Below are positions 1 through 7,586 of a stretch of DNA of 11,817 bases, piece by piece. Location: NCBI GenBank assembly GCA_002431395.1, contig DJEU01000044.1, forward strand, positions 54,525-66,341, written 5' to 3'. Source of the DNA: Lachnoclostridium sp. UBA5890. Lineage in GTDB: Bacteria; Bacillota; Clostridia; Lachnospirales; Lachnospiraceae. The translations under genes and the position numbers were made by a program. How positions within the stretch are numbered: position 1 is the first letter of the stretch; each line of letters starts with the position of its first letter. The notes beneath the pieces were generated by a model. That model saw only the letters and a program-made list of their open reading frames with translations. It was not told the DNA's origin and did no database searches.

Positions 1-126
1 GGTGATAACGTAGAAATGACAATCGAATTGATTCACCCAATCGCTATGAGCCAGGGTCTTACATTCGCTATCCGTGAGGGTGGTAGAACTGTAGGTTCAG
101 GCCGTGTCGCTACAATCATCGAGTAA
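1..126 (+). CDS. tuf: Elongation factor Tu, C-terminal end (partial)
   Basis: The frame starting at base 1 encodes 41 residues ending GRTVGSGRVATIIE and a TAA stop at 124-126. This is the conserved end of domain III of EF-Tu, the GTPase that brings aminoacyl-tRNA to the ribosome. The PIAMSQGLTFAIREGGRTVG stretch is essentially diagnostic for bacterial EF-Tu. The 5' part of the gene, including the GTPase domain, lies outside the window. Codons here are more C- and G-ending than in the following genes (ATC, GGT, CGT), as expected of a very highly expressed gene. A strong intrinsic terminator follows 41 bases after the stop, so tuf is the last gene of its transcription unit. Identification is near certain; only the truncation by the window edge limits it. 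Confidence 0.97.
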   Translation, partial: GDNVEMTIELIHPIAMSQGLTFAIREGGRTVGSGRVATIIE

Positions 127-167
127 TTGTAATTAACAATTTGTTGAATAAACGATTGAAATAATAG

Positions 168-210
168 AGTACCCATTGGCAGATTTACCTGCTGATGGGT
201 ACTTGTTTTA
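168..210 (+). terminator. Intrinsic terminator of tuf
   Basis: Bases 168-182 (AGTACCCATTGGCAG) pair with 189-203 (CTGCTGATGGGTACT) in a 15-bp stem. Two adjacent G-T wobbles are the only non-Watson-Crick pairs, and the loop is six bases (183-188). The stem is followed directly by TTGTTTTA. This is a classical rho-independent terminator placed right for ending tuf transcription. It also rules out translation starts upstream of about 205 for the next gene. Confidence 0.92.
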
Positions 211-242
211 TCGTAAACAAGTTTCAGTTGAACCGATAAAAC
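202..242. promoter_or_regulatory. Two overlapping inverted repeats at the surface-protein promoter
   Basis: CTTGTTT (202-208) and AAACAAG (215-221) form a 7-bp inverted repeat with a 6-base spacer just upstream of the -35 box. Overlapping it, GTTTTATCG (205-213) and CGATAAAAC (234-242) form a perfect 9-bp inverted repeat whose right arm lies directly after the -35 box. The left arms coincide with the T-tract of the tuf terminator. These could be operator half-sites or competing RNA structures. No regulator is identified, and short inverted repeats arise often in A/T-rich DNA. Confidence 0.35.
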
Positions 243-256
243 TTATATGCTATACT
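228..256 (+). promoter_or_regulatory. Sigma-A-type promoter for the lipase/LRR surface-protein gene
   Basis: TTGAAC (228-233) as the -35 box and TATACT (251-256) as the -10 box are separated by exactly 17 bases, and a TG dinucleotide one base before the -10 gives an extended -10. The -10 matches consensus at five of six positions, the -35 at four of six. The predicted RNA start near 263 leaves a leader of about 33 bases before the ribosome binding site and ATG at 296. The promoter lies just past the tuf terminator, so the gene has its own transcript. Confidence 0.75.
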
Positions 257-295
257 GTAGGCAGCAAATTACCAAAAAAAGAGGAGAAAATACAA

Positions 296-3200
296 ATGAA
301 AAATGTGATCAAAAAAGTTATTTTGTGCAATGTAATAGCGATGATATTTTTGGGTCTCTGCTTTGGACAGAAGAGTACAATACAGGCGCGGGAACTTGGA
401 AAGGGCGGATCCAACACCTTGATGGAAGATGCGTCAATTAAGTTTTCACTGAAGAACTTTCCGCGAGTTTGGACAGGAACATATGATGGGGTAAATGGAA
501 AAGTGCCGGTCAACCGTAAATATGTACTGAAAATTACTTCCGTTGATGAAAGGACAGGAGAATTTGAGGGTGTCGGATATGTCAGCAAGGGAGAGGATAA
601 GCCACAATATCAGGTAAATGCGACTTATCATTGCAAGGGTACGATTGATGTGGCTAAGATGAGTATTCAATGGCAGGGGACGAGTTTCATTGATGATCCG
701 GGAAACTTTGCATTTTTGGTGTTTACAGCAAATTATTCGAAGGATTTGACTGGCATTGAGGGGATTACAGATGCATATGAGGGGGCCAAAATTCATCTTG
801 TTAATGCGGTGTCAAACGTTAATACGGACAGTTTTAATTATGAGGAAAATACAGTGAATTATGATCTGGCAAATGAATGTATGGAGTTGAGTTTGCTGGT
901 TTATGGAAATGCAGCATTAGACGGAAACGGCTATTATGTAAATGCTAAAAATTCCCAGGCGGCATCCAATGCATTGAAAAATAAATTGACATTAGAGGGA
1001 TTTTCGAAAGAGTCATTTTTGAATGAAGAGGGAACAAAAATAAAATTGCGCACGAGTGCGAAAGAAAAGGACAATACGAAAGACTGCATTCATTGGGTTA
1101 CCGCTGAGAAAGAGATGGCAGATGGTAAGACGCTGGTGTACATTATCGTAAAGGGAACAACAGGGGATGAATGGTATGGGAACTTTAACATGTATGACGA
1201 AGCATTGCTGGAGCAAAATAATGACATTCATTACAGTTTTCAATCGGCGGCAGACGCTTTGTACGACGATGTCAATGCTCTGTATCAAGACAAAAAAGAT
1301 ATCAAATATGTCGTTACCGGGCACAGCAGAGGGGCGGCGGTTGCCAATATTTTGGCAAAAAAACTGACGGATGCCAAGGAAAGCAATCAAAATATAGAAG
1401 CAGTATATGGTTATACATTCGCCACACCTGCGACAATCAACAAGGAGAAAAGCGGCAATTATACGAATATATTTAACTATTGTTTTGACGACGATTTTGT
1501 AACATATATGCCTCTTTCCGATTCGGATTGGCAGTACGGAAGATATGGAAAGACGTATTGTGTGACAGCGGCGGATTTGAATAAAAAATATTCATATTTC
1601 CAGAAACTTACAAAAAACTTCTTTCTTAAAAATCCGGATGCGCCGTTTTTGATTTCTTACAAAGCGGATGGTGCCTATAATATCGCAAAGGAGTTAAATG
1701 CACATTGTGCCAGTGTACCTGAATTTTATGCGAAAAAGAATTATATTGAGGCACAAAATGGGTACGATGCAAGCTGGTACGAATACTTTTATTATTTATT
1801 TGCGCCGCTGATGGGTGGAAAATCAGAAAGCTGGAATATGGCGACGGTATTGACAAACAAAGACTTTTTGAGTGTCACCTCAAAATTTATTATAGGGGCG
1901 GCAGGTTATGTTGTGGGTGCACCGACGGTTCAGGCTTATGTGGGAAATACACATGATCCGGGAAGTTATTATGCATTAACACAGCTTCTGAAATATAAGA
2001 CGGATGCGCAGACAGAGCTTGTAGATTATTCAGACTCTTCGATTCGTAATAAACTGGCGGCAGAATATCCGGCGTCTTCCCGAAATGTTTCTTCTCGGGC
2101 AGGCAGGAAATCGGATGCAGCAAGCGCATTGTCACAGACTGTATACAATGAGGAAGAAATAAATTCTCTGAAGCAATTTGCGGCGAAGGAGGACAATCTT
2201 GCATTGCTGGGATGGGACTTGGAGAACCCGGATACCTGGCAGCAAATTCAGTGGAATGAAGAGGGAAATGTGACCGAGATCAATGTGGATTCTATCGGTT
2301 TGACGGGCGACTTGGATCTAAGTATATTTACTTCTCTTGAGAAACTGGATTGTACCAATAATAAACTTACGAATCTGGAGCTGCCAGAGAAAACGTCTGT
2401 CGATGTGTATTGCGATGGCAATTATTTATCGGTAATTCCAACGGGAAATCTATATAAAAAATTAGCAGGTTATGCAGAAAATGGAAGTGTTGTCAGCTTT
2501 GCAGACCAGAGTATTCCGGAGAATGCCAGATTTAATACATCAGAATTAAATAAGTTAAAGGCATTTGCGAAGCAGGATAACGATTTGGAAAAACTTGGAT
2601 GGACATTGGAAGAACCGGACACTTATACAGGGGTTCGTTGGACACTGAATAACGGATATTATTATGTACAAAGCATAGAGTTAGCAGATATGGAATTGAC
2701 AGGGAAGGCAGATCTGTCCGGTTTCTCCTGCGTGACGGATATTGATTTAAGTGGAAATCAATTGGAGAATGTAAACGTAAGCGGGGACAATCTGCTGACG
2801 GAACTGAATGTCAGCAACAATAAAATTACAGCTTTGAATATTGACCGGACAGCAAAATTGCAGACCTTGTTTTGCAGCAATAATTATCTGGCAGGGGCCG
2901 TGACGCAAAGAGCATTCGACTTAGCCGATGCCGGAAAGGATGCGGTTGTGGAAATTTATCCGCAATATACGGATGCGAGCGCGGAATCTTTTGATGAAGC
3001 AGATCTTTCTATGCTGCAGAGTATCATTGGAGACATGCTTGACGATATTGACTGGACTTATCCGGGATTAAATGATCGTTTTCAGTGGACGAAAGAAGGC
3101 GAGACGTATTATTTGGAAAAACTGAATCTGAGCGATACGGATATTTCAGGGAAAATTGATCTTGGACAAATGGCACATTTGGAAGAAGTTAATTTTGAAA

Positions 3201-4759
3201 ATACAGATATAACGAGTGTGATATTGCCTTATTCACTTACAAAAGTTGGAAATTATGCATTTGCTTACTGTCCACAGCTTACCGCAGTTACAACCACAGA
3301 TAATTGGAAAGAAATGGGAATTAATACGTTTTATGCATCCCCAAATGTTACGATCGTAAGCACACGGGATACCTTTGCGCAGTTTGTAGCAAATGCGATG
3401 GACATTCCATTTGAAGAAATTGTAAGAATGACTTACATAGAAATGGGAAAAGAGCCGACAGAACCGTATATTTTGGGCCAAGAATTCAGTTTGAATGGTG
3501 GCGAATTGACAATACATTATTCCGACGGATCAAGCAAAAATGTTACGGATGGTTATACAGTGAGTGGTTTTGATCCGGAGAAAGAAGGCGAACAAAAGGT
3601 AACAATCTCTTATTCGGAGGACAACTATACGAAGGAAACGACGATGCGGGTCGAGGTATACGCGTGCGATGAAAATGGCTATCTGTATCAACATACAGAC
3701 AACAAAAAGGACAAAATTAAGATCTGTGGGTATATTGGACAGGAGCAAGAAATAACGATTCCGTCTCAAATCGATGAAACAGACGTTGTAGAGATTTACG
3801 CCCGTGCCTTTTGGAAAAATCAGGTAATTACGAAAGTGACAATTCCTGACTGCATTACGACGGTAAATTATCGTGCTTTTGCAGAATGTGAAAAATTGGA
3901 AGAGGTCATTTTGCCGGACATTGATCTGGTTTTGGGTGAGTCTGCATTCATGGGGTGTAAGTCGCTTAAAAAAGTGCACTTAAATGCTGGATTGACTTTG
4001 ATACCGGTAAATCTATTTAAGGACTGCTCCAGCCTTGTCGAGGTAAATATACCGGATTCTGTGGAAGAGATTGAAGTAGAGGCTTTTAGCAATTGTATCA
4101 GTTTAGGAAAATTGACTTTGCCGGTGGGGCTTCAAAGTGTGGGAAATTATGCATTTATTGATGCAAAGATTCAAACCGTAGAATATGCGGGAAGTGAAGA
4201 ACAGTTGAGAAATATATTTATTTCAGACTGGTCAAATGAGGCGATTTTGGAAAGAGAAATAAAGACGCTTGCTGATGGTCATACCGTAGTTTTGCAGCCA
4301 AGAAAAGACGATGATCCGATCCCGACACCTTCTGCAAGCTCTGCTCCGATAAATAATGGACAGACACCGGGGCCATCGCCATCACAGGGAAATACGGAAG
4401 GCTCCTCGCAGGGAACTGCAGGAAATGTGAATCCGACGATGGAAGTTCCGAACTCTTCCGAGAAAAATAAGGTTCCTATCTCAAAAGTGAATGGCCTGAA
4501 AATCAAAAAGAGCAAGGCGAAAAAGAACAAGCTTACAATAAAAGTTTCCTGGAAGAAAATGGCAAAAGCATCCGGATACCAGCTGCAATATGCACAAAAT
4601 AAATCCTTTACAAAAGGTCGAAAAACAAAGATGTGCAGCGCTATGAAACAGAGTATCACGATAAAGAATCTGAAAAAAGCGAAACGCTATTATGTGCGTA
4701 TTCGGGCGTATAAAATAGTCCAAGGGAAAAAAACGTATGGGAAATGGAGCGTAAAGTAG
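296..4759 (+). CDS. Secreted lipase-like, leucine-rich-repeat surface protein
   Basis: Predicted 1487-residue exported protein. The ATG at 296 follows GAGGAG (281-286) and opens a signal peptide (KK, then a hydrophobic run to about residue 24, likely cleavage near A31). Residues about 45-185 form an unrecognised beta-rich domain. Residues about 195-560 resemble class 3 lipases and related serine hydrolases: GHSRG with candidate nucleophile S344, acidic FDDD at 397-400, and NTHDP with candidate H553. Three related modules containing (L)GWxL..PDT and short leucine-rich repeats follow at about 620, 748 and 903. A bacterial Ig-like domain (about 1045-1121), BspA-type LRR_5 repeats (about 1128-1308), a Pro/Ser/Thr-rich linker (about 1336-1391) and a lysine-rich fibronectin-III-like end complete it. 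There is no LPXTG motif, so attachment may depend on the basic C-terminus. Substrate is unknown; adhesion plus lipid or ester hydrolysis is inference. Confidence 0.88.
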   Translation: MKNVIKKVILCNVIAMIFLGLCFGQKSTIQARELGKGGSNTLMEDASIKFSLKNFPRVWTGTYDGVNGKVPVNRKYVLKITSVDERTGEFEGVGYVSKGEDKPQYQVNATYHCKGTIDVAKMSIQWQGTSFIDDPGNFAFLVFTANYSKDLTGIEGITDAYEGAKIHLVNAVSNVNTDSFNYEENTVNYDLANECMELSLLVYGNAALDGNGYYVNAKNSQAASNALKNKLTLEGFSKESFLNEEGTKIKLRTSAKEKDNTKDCIHWVTAEKEMADGKTLVYIIVKGTTGDEWYGNFNMYDEALLEQNNDIHYSFQSAADALYDDVNALYQDKKDIKYVVTGHSRGAAVANILAKKLTDAKESNQNIEAVYGYTFATPATINKEKSGNYTNIFNYCFDDDFVTYMPLSDSDWQYGRYGKTYCVTAADLNKKYSYFQKLTKNFFLKNPDAPFLISYKADGAYNIAKELNAHCASVPEFYAKKNYIEAQNGYDASWYEYFYYLFAPLMGGKSESWNMATVLTNKDFLSVTSKFIIGAAGYVVGAPTVQAYVGNTHDPGSYYALTQLLKYKTDAQTELVDYSDSSIRNKLAAEYPASSRNVSSRAGRKSDAASALSQTVYNEEEINSLKQFAAKEDNLALLGWDLENPDTWQQIQWNEEGNVTEINVDSIGLTGDLDLSIFTSLEKLDCTNNKLTNLELPEKTSVDVYCDGNYLSVIPTGNLYKKLAGYAENGSVVSFADQSIPENARFNTSELNKLKAFAKQDNDLEKLGWTLEEPDTYTGVRWTLNNGYYYVQSIELADMELTGKADLSGFSCVTDIDLSGNQLENVNVSGDNLLTELNVSNNKITALNIDRTAKLQTLFCSNNYLAGAVTQRAFDLADAGKDAVVEIYPQYTDASAESFDEADLSMLQSIIGDMLDDIDWTYPGLNDRFQWTKEGETYYLEKLNLSDTDISGKIDLGQMAHLEEVNFENTDITSVILPYSLTKVGNYAFAYCPQLTAVTTTDNWKEMGINTFYASPNVTIVSTRDTFAQFVANAMDIPFEEIVRMTYIEMGKEPTEPYILGQEFSLNGGELTIHYSDGSSKNVTDGYTVSGFDPEKEGEQKVTISYSEDNYTKETTMRVEVYACDENGYLYQHTDNKKDKIKICGYIGQEQEITIPSQIDETDVVEIYARAFWKNQVITKVTIPDCITTVNYRAFAECEKLEEVILPDIDLVLGESAFMGCKSLKKVHLNAGLTLIPVNLFKDCSSLVEVNIPDSVEEIEVEAFSNCISLGKLTLPVGLQSVGNYAFIDAKIQTVEYAGSEEQLRNIFISDWSNEAILEREIKTLADGHTVVLQPRKDDDPIPTPSASSAPINNGQTPGPSPSQGNTEGSSQGTAGNVNPTMEVPNSSEKNKVPISKVNGLKIKKSKAKKNKLTIKVSWKKMAKASGYQLQYAQNKSFTKGRKTKMCSAMKQSITIKNLKKAKRYYVRIRAYKIVQGKKTYGKWSVK

Positions 4760-4769
4760 GGAGGGTAAT

Positions 4770-4883
4770 GTGAAGACAATAATAGCAATTTTCTTGTTGG
4801 TTTTAGCTGCCATGGCAAGAGATAAAAATTGGAATTTGTTAAAAATACTGCTCTTTTTCGCTGCCATCGGTCTTTTTTGTTAG
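4770..4883 (+). CDS. Possible 37-residue hydrophobic small protein
   Basis: A GTG start at 4770 lies four bases after GGGAGGG (4759-4765), which overlaps the stop codon of the large surface-protein gene, so translation could be coupled to it. The 37-residue product begins VKTIIAIFLLVLAAMA, has a polar RDKNWN turn, then a second hydrophobic run ending in GLFC at the TAG stop (4881-4883). It would be a small helical hairpin in the membrane, or a secretion-type peptide. No family is recognised. The good Shine-Dalgarno match and the amphipathic layout favour a real gene; the short length and GTG start weigh against it. It may be chance. Confidence 0.35.
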   Translation: MKTIIAIFLLVLAAMARDKNWNLLKILLFFAAIGLFC

Positions 4884-4937
4884 TCATGCGATTGACATTT
4901 GGGTCAGCAATTTTGGCGCACTGATGTGATTGTATCA

Positions 4938-4955
4938 TTTGATTTAGAAATCAAA
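4938..4955. promoter_or_regulatory. Palindrome upstream of promoter, possible operator
   Basis: TTTGATTT and AAATCAAA form a perfect 8-bp inverted repeat separated by AG, centred about 26 bases before the -35 box of the next promoter. Its size and position would suit a dimeric activator or repressor site. The low complexity makes chance occurrence plausible. Confidence 0.3.
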
Positions 4956-4969
4956 CTGGTTAAATTTGG

Positions 4970-4998
4970 TTGTAATGATAAGAAAATTGTGGTAAAAT
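4970..4998 (+). promoter_or_regulatory. Promoter for the membrane protein/HAD phosphatase pair
   Basis: TTGTAA (4970-4975) and TAAAAT (4993-4998) are 17 bases apart, with TG one base before the -10 box (extended -10). The -10 matches consensus at five of six positions. The transcript would start near 5005, about 42 bases before the ATG at 5047. The 163-base gap between 4884 and 5046 otherwise holds only the palindrome noted above; I see no clear terminator in it. Confidence 0.65.
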
Positions 4999-5046
4999 GA
5001 GTTAAATTGTAGTGAGGACGTTTCAAGCGGTTTGGAGGTGAGGAAA

Positions 5047-5382
5047 ATGGAGATTCATGGAAGCTATTTATTGCTGTATGGAGTGGGAATTATTCTAATG
5101 ATCGTAAATATCATACAGAGTATTTGCCGCCCCAAAGGAAAATTTTTCAACCCACCACAGATGGAAGAAAAGAGAGATGACAAAACGGTATTTAGAATGA
5201 GAATGCTTTATGCAGTTTCGCAGGGTGTTTTGTTAATCGGTTTTGTTATTTGTGCATTTAATTTTCACAATTATGTGGTGGCTATTATCGGCTTAACAGT
5301 AGGAAATATATTGCCAATTGTTTTGGTAATGCTGTATGATTCTTATTTGAATATGCGGGAAAATAAGCAGATTGAAATTTGA
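5047..5382 (+). CDS. Small integral membrane protein, three predicted helices
   Basis: A 111-residue protein of unrecognised family. The ATG at 5047 sits seven bases after an excellent GGAGG (5035-5039); the in-frame TTG at 5032 overlaps that site and is not the start. Three hydrophobic segments are visible, at about residues 7-27, 54-73 and 76-98. A charged cytosolic-type stretch (PPQMEEKRDDKTVFRMRM) lies between the first and second, and a short charged tail (NMRENKQIEI) follows the third. There is no signal-peptide cleavage site, so it is probably retained in the cytoplasmic membrane. Its TGA stop is 27 bases from the likely start of the HAD gene, which indicates a two-gene operon. No function can be assigned from sequence alone. 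Confidence 0.8.
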   Translation: MEIHGSYLLLYGVGIILMIVNIIQSICRPKGKFFNPPQMEEKRDDKTVFRMRMLYAVSQGVLLIGFVICAFNFHNYVVAIIGLTVGNILPIVLVMLYDSYLNMRENKQIEI

Positions 5383-5409
5383 ATGCAGTTTATGGGGATT
5401 GAGGATAAA

Positions 5410-6060
5410 ATGATGATTTTCTTTGATATTGATAACACGCTTGTTGATTATAGCAAGAGTGAAAGGGAAGCAATTCGCCTTATTATGGACAAGTATGGTT
5501 TGAAATTAGAACAATATGGAAAATGCTGGAAGGGTATTTCCGAGAGATATTTTACGAAATATTTACGACAGGAGATGTCCTTTCAGGAGCAAGGGGCGCA
5601 GCGTATCCGGGAACTGTTTAACCAGGGTGGGATGGACATATCTTTGAAAGCGTCAGAAAAAATTTTTTTTGAGTATAAAGAAGAGTTGGAACGAAGTTGG
5701 GTTCTATTTGATGATGTAATTCCCTGTTTGGAAAAACTCAATACAGTAAACAAAGGAATAGCAAGTAATGGTCAGGCAGAACAGCAAAACCGTAAACTGT
5801 GGCAGACAGGGATTGATGCGTATTTCTCTGTGAAAAAATATGCCAGCGAAATGCATTGTGCAAAACCGGATTATCAATTTTTCCAATCTCTAAAGGAATA
5901 TTGTGGAAAAGAGAATTTTGTATATGTGGGAGATGATTTACAGACAGATATTTATCCGTGTTTGGAATTGGGAATAAGGGCAATCTGGATTAATAGAGAG
6001 GGGAGAAGTGCACCGAAAGGTGTGACGGAGATTCGGAGTTTGGAGGAATTAATTAGTTGA
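5410..6060 (+). CDS. HAD-superfamily hydrolase (YjjG/YfnB-like phosphatase)
   Basis: A 216-residue cytosolic phosphatase-type protein. All four HAD motifs are present: motif I FFDIDNT with nucleophile D6 and acid/base D8, motif II in IASNG around S119-N120, motif III K152 in AKPDY, and motif IV GDD (D175, D176). A helical cap of about residues 15-90 lies after motif I, as in subfamily I enzymes. The arrangement resembles YjjG/YfnB-type nucleotide or sugar-phosphate phosphatases, but the substrate cannot be read from the sequence. The start at 5410 is chosen because GAGGA (5401-5405) lies just upstream and because motif I normally begins within a few residues of the N-terminus. An ATG at 5383 directly after the previous stop, and one at 5413, are alternatives. 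It is probably co-transcribed with the membrane protein. Confidence 0.88.
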   Translation: MMIFFDIDNTLVDYSKSEREAIRLIMDKYGLKLEQYGKCWKGISERYFTKYLRQEMSFQEQGAQRIRELFNQGGMDISLKASEKIFFEYKEELERSWVLFDDVIPCLEKLNTVNKGIASNGQAEQQNRKLWQTGIDAYFSVKKYASEMHCAKPDYQFFQSLKEYCGKENFVYVGDDLQTDIYPCLELGIRAIWINREGRSAPKGVTEIRSLEELIS

Positions 6061-6076
6061 AAGTAATGGGAAAAAA

Positions 6077-6082
6077 TATAAT
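6077..6082 (+). promoter_or_regulatory. Possible -10 box before the AlbA_2 regulator gene
   Basis: A perfect TATAAT lies in the A/T-rich gap between the HAD gene and the AlbA_2 gene. No convincing -35 box is found at 16-18 bases; the nearest TTGAAA (6057-6062) leaves only 14. The same bases sit within a near-palindrome (AAAAATAT, A, ATATTTTT; 6072-6088) that may act as a weak operator or terminator. A promoter somewhere in 6061-6155 is likely, but its position is uncertain. Confidence 0.3.
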
Positions 6083-6155
6083 ATTTTTAGTACACAAGAG
6101 ATAAAATAATATAGATAGGGATAATTACATAACTTTGCAGAAAGGATTGGATCAA

Positions 6156-7547
6156 ATGGACATCAAACAGTTAATTGGTGAAGCAACAGAATATGATAAA
6201 AAAGAGAAATTAGAAATAAAGCGTCCCAAAAGCTGGTGTAAGAGTATTAGTGCTTTTGCTAACAGTTTTGGTGGCTTTCTTGTGTTTGGTGTGACAAATA
6301 ATGATGAATTTATTGGAATGCCAGAAGCAGAAAAGGATGCTGAACTTATAAGTGAGTATATTAAAACTTATTTGAATCCAATTCCGGAATTTATACTTAG
6401 TTTTAAAAAAGTAGATGGTAAGAAATTTATATTGGTGAAAGTAAATTCGGGAGATCAAACACCATACTATTATGAAGGAAATGGACAATTGATTGCATAC
6501 GTTCGAGTGGGAAATGAAAGTGTGCCTGCAGAACCATTGAAATTCCGAGAACTTGTATTGAAAGGGAGCGGGCAGACTTATGATGCATTGAAATCTAAAT
6601 ATGAATTTTCTAATATGGCGTTTACAAAATTGAAATCTGTTTATAAGCAAAGGACAGGAAATTCTTTTGAAGAATCTGATTATGAATCTTTTGGTTTGAT
6701 TGATGAAAAAGGGAATTTGACTAATGCAGGTGCACTTCTAGCTGATGAATCACCAGTAAGGCATTCGAGAGTATTTTGTACTAGGTGGAACGGTTTTGAC
6801 AAAGCATCTGGGGTAATGGAAGCCATGGATGATAAAGAATATTCTGGTGGATTGGTTAGTTTATTGCAATCTGGAATAGAATTTGTGATAAATAATTCTA
6901 AGAGGGCGTGGAAAAAAGTTCGAGATGGAAGGGTTGAAATGCCGGATTATCCACAACGTGCGGTGATGGAAGGAATTGTAAATGCATTGATTCACAGAAA
7001 TTATATGGAAGTTGGAAGCGAAGTACACATTGATATGTTTGATGATCGTATTGAAATTTATTCACCAGGAGGTATGGTGAGTGGTATATCATTGAAGGAT
7101 AAAGATATTATGAAAATACCATCCAAAAGAAGAAATCCGGTATTAGCAGATGTTTTTAATCATCTAAAATATATGGAGCGGCGAGGTAGCGGTTTTAAGA
7201 AAATCATGGTGGATTACCAGGAACAACCGAACTATTCAGAGAAAAAGAAGCCGTTATTTGAAGCCGATAATGATGGATTTCTTCTTACACTTTTTAATAT
7301 GAATTATGAGGAGAAGGATCAAGATGTCGGTCAAGATGTCGGTCAAGATGTCGGTCAAGATGTCGGTCAAGCAAAGTATCTAAGTGAAATTATTCAACTG
7401 ATACGAGAGAATAATAAAATTACAAAGGCAACTATTGCAAAAGAACTTGGAGTAAGTGAAAAGACAATAGAACGAGAAATGAAAAAGACGAATAAAATCG
7501 TTTATGTTGGTAGTGGATATAGTGGACATTGGGAGATAAAAGAATAG
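6156..7547 (+). CDS. AlbA_2 (Schlafen-type) / GHKL ATPase / HTH putative regulator
   Basis: A 463-residue cytosolic protein of the group often labelled RecG-related. Residues about 1-130 match the AlbA_2 fold: conserved ANSFGGFLVFGV near 34-46 and YVRVGN near 115-120. Residues about 260-370 match a GHKL-type ATPase: E272-x3-N276-ALIHRNY, SPGGM at 303-307, and ERRGSGF at 341-347. A DVGQ repeat linker (390-405) leads to a winged-helix HTH (ITKATIAKELGVSEKTIERE). There are no helicase motifs, so RecG helicase would be a wrong name. Family members are thought to bind nucleic acid and regulate transcription; the target here is unknown. The ATG at 6156 follows AAAGGA (6141-6146); an upstream in-frame TTG at 6135 lacks a good site. 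Tight spacing to the Nudix gene (39 bases) suggests co-transcription. Confidence 0.9.
   Translation: MDIKQLIGEATEYDKKEKLEIKRPKSWCKSISAFANSFGGFLVFGVTNNDEFIGMPEAEKDAELISEYIKTYLNPIPEFILSFKKVDGKKFILVKVNSGDQTPYYYEGNGQLIAYVRVGNESVPAEPLKFRELVLKGSGQTYDALKSKYEFSNMAFTKLKSVYKQRTGNSFEESDYESFGLIDEKGNLTNAGALLADESPVRHSRVFCTRWNGFDKASGVMEAMDDKEYSGGLVSLLQSGIEFVINNSKRAWKKVRDGRVEMPDYPQRAVMEGIVNALIHRNYMEVGSEVHIDMFDDRIEIYSPGGMVSGISLKDKDIMKIPSKRRNPVLADVFNHLKYMERRGSGFKKIMVDYQEQPNYSEKKKPLFEADNDGFLLTLFNMNYEEKDQDVGQDVGQDVGQDVGQAKYLSEIIQLIRENNKITKATIAKELGVSEKTIEREMKKTNKIVYVGSGYSGHWEIKE
7323..7370 (+). repeat. Four perfect 12-base tandem repeats encoding DVGQ
   Basis: The unit GATGTCGGTCAA occurs four times without a mismatch. 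It encodes four DVGQ tetrapeptides in the linker between the ATPase domain and the HTH of the AlbA_2 protein. The unit is a multiple of three, so slipped-strand copying would lengthen or shorten the linker by four residues without breaking the frame. Confidence 0.97.
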
Positions 7548-7586
7548 ATTTTGCTAAATAAATTATATAGAGGAGACATTAGCATT

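Noticed and set aside
176..295. Extending the large surface-protein gene upstream to the ATG at 176
   Set aside because: The extra 40 codons overlap the tuf terminator and the promoter at 228-256, encode no signal-peptide-like start, and have no ribosome site; the ATG at 296 has GAGGAG and a signal peptide.
296..370. Lipoprotein signal (LGLC at residues 19-22)
   Set aside because: The residue before the cysteine is leucine, which does not fit a lipobox; ordinary signal peptidase I cleavage is more likely.
4885..4920. Perfect TTGACA near 4890 as a promoter
   Set aside because: No acceptable -10 box is found 16-18 bases downstream (GGCGCA is there).
4279..4938. Minus-strand open frames over and beyond the end of the surface-protein gene
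   Set aside because: They mirror the coding strand's codon pattern, are rich in Phe/Cys/His of reverse-strand type, and lack ribosome sites and recognisable motifs.
7323..7370. CRISPR-like array
   Set aside because: The repeats are directly tandem 12-mers without spacers and encode DVGQ in frame.
6156..7547. Annotation as an ATP-dependent RecG helicase
   Set aside because: No Walker A or helicase motifs are visible; the protein fits AlbA_2 plus GHKL-type ATPase plus HTH instead.
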